Made by a program: the position numbers and the translations under genes. The notes beneath the pieces are model-generated. The model had not been told where the DNA came from. It ran no database searches and saw only the letters and a list, made by a program, of their open reading frames with translations. Shown piece after piece: positions 34,901 through 43,900 of a DNA stretch of 64,000 bases. Source of the stretch: Chiridota heheva (lineage: Eukaryota > Echinodermata > Holothuroidea > Apodida > Chiridotidae); assembly GCA_020152595.1 (NCBI GenBank), contig JAIGNY010002993.1:277001-341000 (forward strand). The letters run 5' to 3'. The first letter of the stretch is position 1. Each line of letters opens with the position of its first letter.

Positions 34901-37900
34901 TGAAAAACTTAGTATGTTTCCTCATTAGTATAGTAAGTTAATTGTGCGAACTCCTGATTAATGTAACTAAATTTACTGTTAAATTTACAAAGAGATTTAA
35001 AGGGAAGATCAGCATTAATTGGCATTAGTATTGATCTTCTGTTTAAATCTCCCTTAAATTGTAACACTAAGTATAAGTTACATTAATCAGGAGTTCAGCA
35101 AAATTAACTTACTAGACTACTCTGGCTGGAAAAACCGAGAGAAGCTTCTTTTTCTTCACTAAACATTGTTTGAAGCCACATTTCCCTGGCAAGTATAAAT
35201 AATACAATAATCAGTTTGTTGATTTGTTTTTAAAATCAATTTTGAATGTTTTGTTTTTCTCAGTACAACAGCAACTTTATTTTATCTTGGGTGTCCGCAT
35301 CAGGAATTTCATCACTTTCTCGCAAGCAGTTTTGAAATGAATATTCGTCTTTACAATATAATAGATGAGCCCATTTTACTTGCTGCTCTCTGAAATCTTT
35401 CAGAACTGAATTGTACTTTTGTGAAAGAATCCAAACACTCTGGTTTGTATGCCGACCACTAAAAGTCTATTCACTAATCATACATTTTTGACTCCCCCAA
35501 GCAGCTGGGCCCCCATGTGATCGAAATTTCAACTCTTTTGTTGCGGAACAATCATCAATGAAAAACAAAGTTTCATCTCCCATAAAACGTTTATAGAAAG
35601 CTTTTAATGTTTCATGTAAAGAAACATTTTCCATATTACAAAGGTACACTTCATTATCCCCTCAAATCCCATATTCTGTTTTGATATGCGCGATTCCACT
35701 TATTTGTAGCGCAAATTATACCAATATGTTCACCGCGGGGTAATTATTATTGTAATAAGATTCGCATTTATACCATACTATTATACAATACTAATATTAG
35801 CGATGTACACATTTGCGTTTATTCAAAAACACCATTATAACTATCTGCCAATATTTTCATACTTTAAAATTGTTAATTTTGCATAAGAAATTGTTTAGCT
35901 ATTTTTTATACCCAAATATCAACTTATCGAAAGTAAATCTTGAAATAATATTGTATGTAGATACCATTTGCATATAAAATATATTTTTACACTCAAACAA
36001 TGAATATTCATTTGCATTTCGCACATAGCAATTGTTTGTTTAATATCTTGATTCGATGTTGTGATATAGCAGAGTCTAAAGTTTGAGGGTGTAATTAAGT
36101 ATTTAAAAAACTGGTTACTTGTAGGTTACTTGTAGGTTACTTGCAGGATACTTGTAGGTTACTTAAGTAACTAAGTATCAAATGGCACAATTTGTAACTC
36201 CTCTCTTACAAATGATCTTATTGGGCAACCATTTCCTGGACAATCTAATTAATACAGTACATGTTGATTTCCCTTAATAGTATATGTTCTGATGTTGTAA
36301 GTTTTGATAGACTAAATAGGATCTGTGGCCCTTTTCTCATATCATTTTCAGCTTTCTCCGGAGCATATAAATATCTTACTAGGGCTGTGGCTGGGATAAT
36401 TTCTTCTTCATAACTGACTTCACGCCCTTTCTGAGGGGGTAGTAATGGACTTTACTCAATACTAATGCCAATGCGCTGATCTTCCCTTTAAATCTCTCTG
36501 TAAATTTAACACTAAATTTAGTTACAGTAATCAGGAGTTCAGCACAATTAACTTACTATACTACTTCATTTCATTCACAATCTAAACCTAAATTATTGTT
36601 CTAACCCCTTTTCCAAAATCAAGTGGTCCAATCATCAAGTGAAGCTATTTCTATATTCATGTGCATAGATTTATAATAGGATCAATTGGGTTTATAAAAA
36701 AGATTATGGACATACAACTCTTACTGATTTCCCTCAAAAAAAATATACGTAAAATATCTGCTTTTCAAAATTGTCTTAAGTCCATTTATGACCCAAACAT
36801 AATCCAAAGATGGGCACAATCTTATTGTTAACAATATTACCTATAAATAGTTACATAAGCTCTATTAAAATGCATCTTATATCCATCTTAGCCTATTTTA
36901 ACCAAAGGTGCTAAATTTATGCAGAATTAAGAACTTAAAATACGATTATCTCAGAGTGGCATTTTTGGACATAGGACAACGGTACTTTCCTGCGACGATA
37001 TAAACATACGCTTTCAAGCCATCAGAAATTAGTAGCAGTCTGTGTGGTGGGAAGTACTACTACTCAGTTTCAAGTGGAATCCTAAGAAATATTATTGACA
37101 TTAAAAATCCTAGAATAGACGTACAATTTGGACTTGTGAGGATGTGATGTCATAATTAGTTTGAATTCAGTCGTTTATACACAAATGAGACTTATTTTTG
37201 GATGCTTTCTGCCTTCTGCATGTTGTTTCTTTTGAAATCCTCTTTCATATAAGAAGAAATTGTTTGACCACTGAACTAATCCTTGGTGTTTACTTGTCTA
37301 TGTGAGAAACCACTTAAAATTGTGTTTTAAATTGATACTGTAGGTACATAAATATTTGTTATAAAATCTAATTTGAGTATTTGCATTCAGTACCAGTGCA
37401 TTCAATCCTGGTAATGCACTACCTTGATTATTAGGTTTATTCCATTTTTACAATTGAATTTTACAAGTAAATTTCTTAATAGAGTTGGTTTTTATGCATT
37501 TTAAATAATGTAACATGGAAATGTTATAACTAGCGAATGGTCTTCCCAAAGTAAGGCCATTCTACTCAAGTCCTTTGCCCACTGCATTAAATGCATATAT
37601 AGGCACTGTGCCTCAACATTAATCTTTAAGTAAAACAGATCACTTTGAAGGGAGGTTAGAAAGAAAGAAGTGAGAAAACAAATAGATAATGAATGACACA
37701 TGCAGAGTGTAATGAACTTTCACCATGGTCAAAGGAGCTCTTGGACAAAAAGTGAGGGAGTGTATTCTCCGAAGTCATGGGAAATTTGAAATAACGCAAG
37801 ACTAATTTTTGACACCTTTGTTGTTGAAAATGAGTGAAGTATTCAATAGAAATAATTACGGTTGCTTCGAATGTTCATATCAACAGGTATCAATATAATC

Positions 37901-40900
37901 AAATGAATACAAAGCATCTTCAAATATTCTGGAGACTCCAGAAAAATACATCCCTAACACTTCGGCCGAGTGCTCCTTTAAAACCAACACACAAGAATAT
38001 ACTTGGAAGAAAAGAGGTCAGAGGCAATAAATCCCCAAAAAAGCAAGCGAATTTGCAAAAATGAGAACAGAAACTGGTTTTGTCACTTACATCAGGATCG
38101 CTTTCATCCACTAGGTTGTTTAAAAGATCCAAACCTTCCATGATCGTCATCTCGGCTTTATCAAATCTGCACCATTTTGCAATCTGTAAAGGCAAGTGAC
38201 CAAAGAATATTTAAATTATCTGGAAGTTGTAAAATGTATAATTAAGATTGGTTTAAGGAATATTACTGTGGTTTATCAAATGTATGTTATGTGATAAGAG
38301 GAGAATTAACGATACAATTTGATGAACAAGAACTGTCGGAAGGACAGTATGCTCGACTCTTTAAAGAGAGTGAGTGGGCTTACCGAGGGAAGTATATACA
38401 GAAATAGGGTAGCAGGGGCAGATGATTTGAAATTACTTGAGCTTTGAAGGTGCACTTACATTTTCATTTGCTTTGCTTATTTTCACATTTTACTACAAGC
38501 TTCAAAATATTTTTTGAGTTGCCCCAGATATTTTAAAACAAAAATCTAAAGGTTTAGGACCTCACCTAGTACCTCAGAAAACATGTAAAACATAGCAGTT
38601 TTTATAACTATAACACCTCTTTTATTCTATCAATTGAACAACAAAGAAAGGAGAGGCCCTGACTTACCAATGTCAATAAAAGAATGTAATTAGCATAACC
38701 CCCTTTCCAACCTGTACCCTCCCCCAACCCCAACTCATTCCCTGAACTACATCCCGGATTGTAAACCAACTTCCAATTTAAGAAAATATGTGTGTCAAGC
38801 AAAGTCAAGCAGCATGAAAAATGAAGAACATTAAAGCAAAATGATGCAAAACAATATTGCTCAATGCCAACACCAATGCCGACACCCAGGCCAATGCCGA
38901 CGCCCAGGCCAGAGCCCAGGCCAATGCCAAAACCAACACCGATGACAACGCCAAGGGTAGTGGAATAGCTCTACTATTTTTTGAATAGTCCAGCCAAAAA
39001 AGGATATATTTAGACATGTCTTTCTTTAAAATTCTGTTAAAGCTTTCAACTTGTACATTCTATGACAATTAAGATGTTTACATACTTGGACAGGTAGCAA
39101 CAACACAAGCTTAAATGGTTTAAAATATAAAAATTAACAGCAGAAAGTCAAAATCGATTAAAACTTGCCCATTTTACAGCATTTTAAAACTTAGATACCT
39201 AAATAGCATAAATTGTGCAATATTTTGTGACCTAAGAATGGGACAACTAGAAAATTGCTTACGTGAACTTTATTGTCCTTTGCCCAAATATTTTTAAAAG
39301 CAGAACAAAAATTGAGAACCTATGATATTTGAAATTTGGGGGGAAAAAATAAAACGATTTTTTAGCTGTATTTCTTTTCATACTGTACATAATCACTTTT
39401 ACACATACTGAAAAATTGGACAAACTTTGATTTGTCAAGTCTTAAAACTCTTAAGTGCTATTGTGACTGATTAAAACTGTTCTGCTCTAAATGCAATGCT
39501 CAATCTGGTTTATATATACTGTCCGCTTTAAAATAAGCGAACATGCTTCACTATGACACTGATAGTAAATAGGCCTATAACCCTAATTGGATGCCTCTCA
39601 ACCCCTTCCCCTAGCTCCCAAGCTTCAAAGGGTATCTCAAGGCTCAATTTGGAATTTTTCTCTTCAGCATACATGCAATGCAGACAGCATTTACTACATC
39701 AATGAAAGTAAACAACTACTGTAATACACAACAGGAGAAAGAGCCTTAGGTTTGAAGCTTGCCTGCACACTTGTGCTTCTACTAGGTCAAGCAATCACAG
39801 AAACCATTCAATACCATCAATTATTTTGGTTTAACCCAAAAAAATAAGTGTTTCGGAAGAGCGAATACAGTTTAAGTCCAGATAAAGTCCACATTAGTTC
39901 AGATTTAATCCACTTCCTTTCCAGTCCTCAAAGTTTTGTCAGGTTGACACAATCATCAAGAATATAATTGATAATATTGTTTTGACATATTCAAGTATAC
40001 GTCAATCCAGGAGTTTAATATTTGTTGTATTATATTACAATGCAAACAACTAGAACCCGACAACACATATTGTTCACCTTTTTCTATAATGGTAGTGCCC
40101 AACTTATTTTTATAATTAGAGCTTTAAATAGAATCCCATTATGTTTTTGAAAGTTTTCACTTTTTTCTAATTCCTGCTTTGAAAAATTAATCATATAGTA
40201 TTAATTTTCACTTTTCTAAATATATCAAAATGTCTAGTTTGATTTACAAATGTTTGTAATTATTCTTAAATTTTCTAGTATAGGGAGGGTATCAAAGATG
40301 GCAGATTTTACGCATGGAACATTACGATACTAGTCCTGTCGTGTCCTGAGGGCCACGACAGAAAAGCAAGCACAGTGCTTCTCTAGAACTTAAATGAACA
40401 TAACACAGGTTTGTTAAGAAAATATGGGTTATTTTCTTCCCATGTGGCTGCAATGACACAAATCTATTTCAAGGAATATTCCATGAATTTTCATTTCGTA
40501 TATATGATTAAGGACTATTACAGAAACAAATTGGTGAAAAAACCATGCTGGTATCTTATTTCCTTGAGTTGAAATAAATTTTCATATCATTAAAAAAAAA
40601 AAAATCTTTGAATCTGTAATTATGACAATCAAACTGTACATTGCAAGGTAACTTTTCATCACACCGGTGAAATCTTTGAAATGGAATAAGATATTGCAAC
40701 AACACTGTTTATTTCTTTGTACCAAAGTTTTGCCCAGAGTAATCCCCCCTGGTTCTTGAAGTCACTTGAAGTTCGTCCTTGTTTATTACGAGGCACTGAT
40801 TGTGTTATGTAATCAAGTATGTTAAGTTTCTTGTTAATACTATGGTGATAGAGAAGCTATAGACAATCATTTGCATTTTTTAAGTTATATAAAGAGGGAC

Positions 40901-43900
40901 TTACTGGCCACATTCCCTAAATTCCATTTCTTTTAGGTTCTTGTTGAAGATCATGTATGTAAATGAGATAAACATTTAGGCATCAGGTATGTAAATGAGC
41001 TTGGTAGACACCACTTGTACAAATTCTATTGGTCATGGTTGATCATGTGATACTAGGTGTGGTTCACTAGGAATCAGTGAGTTGTAGTTGAGAAGTAAGC
41101 TAAACAGTGAGCACTTGAGTTCAGAGCTTGAGGACTTCAGACTGGCAGCTGCATTGACCATACAGAAGCCTAGCCAGCTTTACAGGCTTGGCTAATGCGA
41201 TGGGATCTCAGCTACTAGCCTGCATAACCTCACAGTAGGAGTATTTCATTTCACACCAGATTCAGTTTGTTTTCAGTGCTTGGGGAGTGTGGGCTGACAG
41301 CTCAGCAGTGACCAGTCAGAAGCCTAGCCAGCCTATATATATTATAATAGGCTTAGTCAAGGCGATGGGATCTCAGCTGCCAGCTTGTACAACCCAACAC
41401 CAAGAGAAATTGGCTAGCTCTCATCGGTTCAGTTTTAGTGTAAGCAATAACAGGATTAATCTCCCATAGTTGTGAAAGAAAGCACGGGAAAGTAAGATTG
41501 TATGCACTGTTGGATTAATTGTTGGAGTTATGCTTAATAAACATCAGAGATCTGAGGCCTAAACTTCCCTCTTGGTGTTCTGTGTTTCATTTTTATGCCT
41601 AGGCCGGCTCGCTTCATTATCATATCATAATGACTTTTTCACCAATTCGTTTCTTTGATAATCCTCTCTCATATATATAAAAAAGAAAATTGACAATAGT
41701 ATTCCTTTGAAGGCTTATCTATAGTGAACAAGCACCTACATCTTACATGAGGACAAGAATTAATATGGTGAAGAAAGTTTCTACAATCTTATCCCTTTAA
41801 CAAAACGTTAACACTTTCATTTCTACAAGATTTGTAACGGAATGTTTATAATCAGAGAGTGACAAATACAACCCTATGTTTGACAACACACAGTGTATTT
41901 CATTGGAATGAATATACTATGATATTTCGTGCAACCCCAAGTCAGAAGAACACTAAGACAGAATGTGGTAAAGTAACTGGGTTTATCCATCCGCAGAGCT
42001 TTTCAAAAGAAGTTTAAAATTAGTAAATTAGGTCTGTCAAGATATATCAATTATCGCGATATTATGATATTTTTTCCTCTCCATGATATCAAAACTCTGA
42101 CCAACATATTGTGATATGTCATTTTCACATGTAAACTACTTCATTAAATCAAAAACTTGTGAAACAGAGAATTTTAGAAATATATCAAATGAATGAGATT
42201 TTAACAGAAAATCTTGATTCGTTTATGCTTCCCTAATTGCTTCAATAGATCTTAAATTTTATGGGGAAAATTAGTATTTGCATGTTGAAAACCCAAGCAG
42301 TTTTCTGAAATTAATAATCATAACATAGGTTTTGTGATATATTGGGGAATTGTAATATTTTTGTCTGCAATCAACATCTGATTTACACGTATCGTGACAG
42401 CCCTAGTTAAAATAATTCAATTTTCAAAAGGAACCAAACACAACTTAAGGAAAGAGAGTATGGCCTCACTCCCCTATGGTAGACTGTCTACACTAGTCAT
42501 TTTCCATGACACAAGTGTTCAAACTTTTTTGTCCAAGATTGTGTGGCTGATGCTATTTTCTTTTTTTCTTCTGCATAAAATGTGGAACAATTAGCTTATT
42601 ATGCTTGACAATCTTGGCCAAAAGTGGTTAGAACAGATCCCCACTCTTCTTTAACAGCATTAAAAGTTGCATTTACCGTGTTTTTTGAAAAATGACTAAT
42701 TATATGGAAAGGGAACAGGTGTGATTAAAAAAAATTGAGTGATATTGTCCCAAAACATTTGGCAACAATTATAGATGTCACCAGTGCAATGTTGTCCTAT
42801 CTGTTTTTGTGAACTTACCTTTTCTTGAACAAACTCAAAAGTTTGATTTGTGTGCATTGTATAGTACGTTTTCATCACAGTTTCTTGCTCCTATAGAAAA
42901 TGGAAGAACAAATTATACCTCTCCAACTGTGTCAAATAAAAGTAAACTTTTAATCCAATACAAATTATTAAACAAACAAAATATCAAACATCTATTGTGG
43001 TTGAATGTTACACATATCTGCAACAGGAAATCAAATTTATCTACGGCACTGCATAAATACTACACCCCTACAAAAAATAAAAACATTCTGGTATATGAGA
43101 GATCACTTCCCTACCTGGCTGATGTTCTTTCCATTAAGAACATTAAGTATTTCCAATCATTTAAAGGAGCTGATGGCTGAAAAGTGAGTGGGTATTTTTC
43201 TTGAGTCTCAAGAATATCAAATTGATAATTTATGGATGTGATGGGTACTGGAAACCTTTGTCATGAATGTTCAAACTAATCACAATTATTTCTTATGATT
43301 TTTGGAGTAATTTTTCAACCACACGAGTATCAAAAATTAGACCTGTGTTAAATTAAACTTCCCTTGACATAACAAAAAAAAAACGCCCTAACTTCTCGAC
43401 TGACAGCTCCTTTAACAAGGTTTTACAGCACTGGAATTGGGAATTTCTGTTTACAATTGAAAATCCTGCTTGGTTTGACTACACTCACCACCTTTTCATG
43501 TTTCAATCGTCAATGTTGTTTCCTTGTGTACACTTCAACCAAGATCTAAAACAAATAATTAAGTTTTCTCAATCCCTGGTACAGTAGTTTGCACAGAGCC
43601 ATGTCCCAGCCTGTTACATGACAGACTGTAGAATGGCTCTAGATCCACAGGAGATTGGGGACAAAGTGCAGAATGGCCTAGAACATCACTGGGGGACCCT
43701 GAGGGTCTGCTAGGTCTATTTTACAGCCTGATACTTGTGTGACAAGACTATGGAAATCCCCTGGCAAATCAGGTACATCCCTCAATCCCTCAATAAACAA
43801 ATACAGGAATCATTCAAAGCATCTTGTAAATAGTGCTGTTGATTTGCGATTAATTCATTTAATGCTAAACATCTTGTAAACAGTGCTGTTGATTTACATT

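Larger units (their letters stand above)
34926..36563. repeat. Inner long inverted repeats plus an extra arm
   Basis: The left arm 34,926-35,030 (TAGTATAGTAAGTTAATTGT, AACTCCTGATTAATGTAACT) is the inverse of 36,450-36,563. A further inverse arm at about 35,028-35,116 makes a hairpin with the left arm. Arms are about 90-115 bases with roughly 85-90 % visible identity. Confidence 0.8.
34461..37000. mobile_element. 2.5-kb inverted-repeat element carrying an ATPase relic
   Basis: The outer ends share about 40 bases in inverse orientation (TATCGTCGCAGGAAAGTA then GTTGTCCTATGTCCA) and are flanked by TA. The word GTCCTATGTCC or its inverse recurs near both ends (about 34,485, 34,616, 34,654, 34,694, 34,743 and 36,967). 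A second, internal inverted pair lies at 34,926-35,030 and 36,450-36,563. A broken minus-strand ATPase-like frame sits between them. The element is inside a MIOX intron. The superfamily is not recognised. Confidence 0.65.

Noticed and set aside
40524-41651. 20-bp inverted pair as transposon ends
   Set aside because: The pair is short, flanks show no target duplication, and the region between looks more like an LTR; left unassigned.
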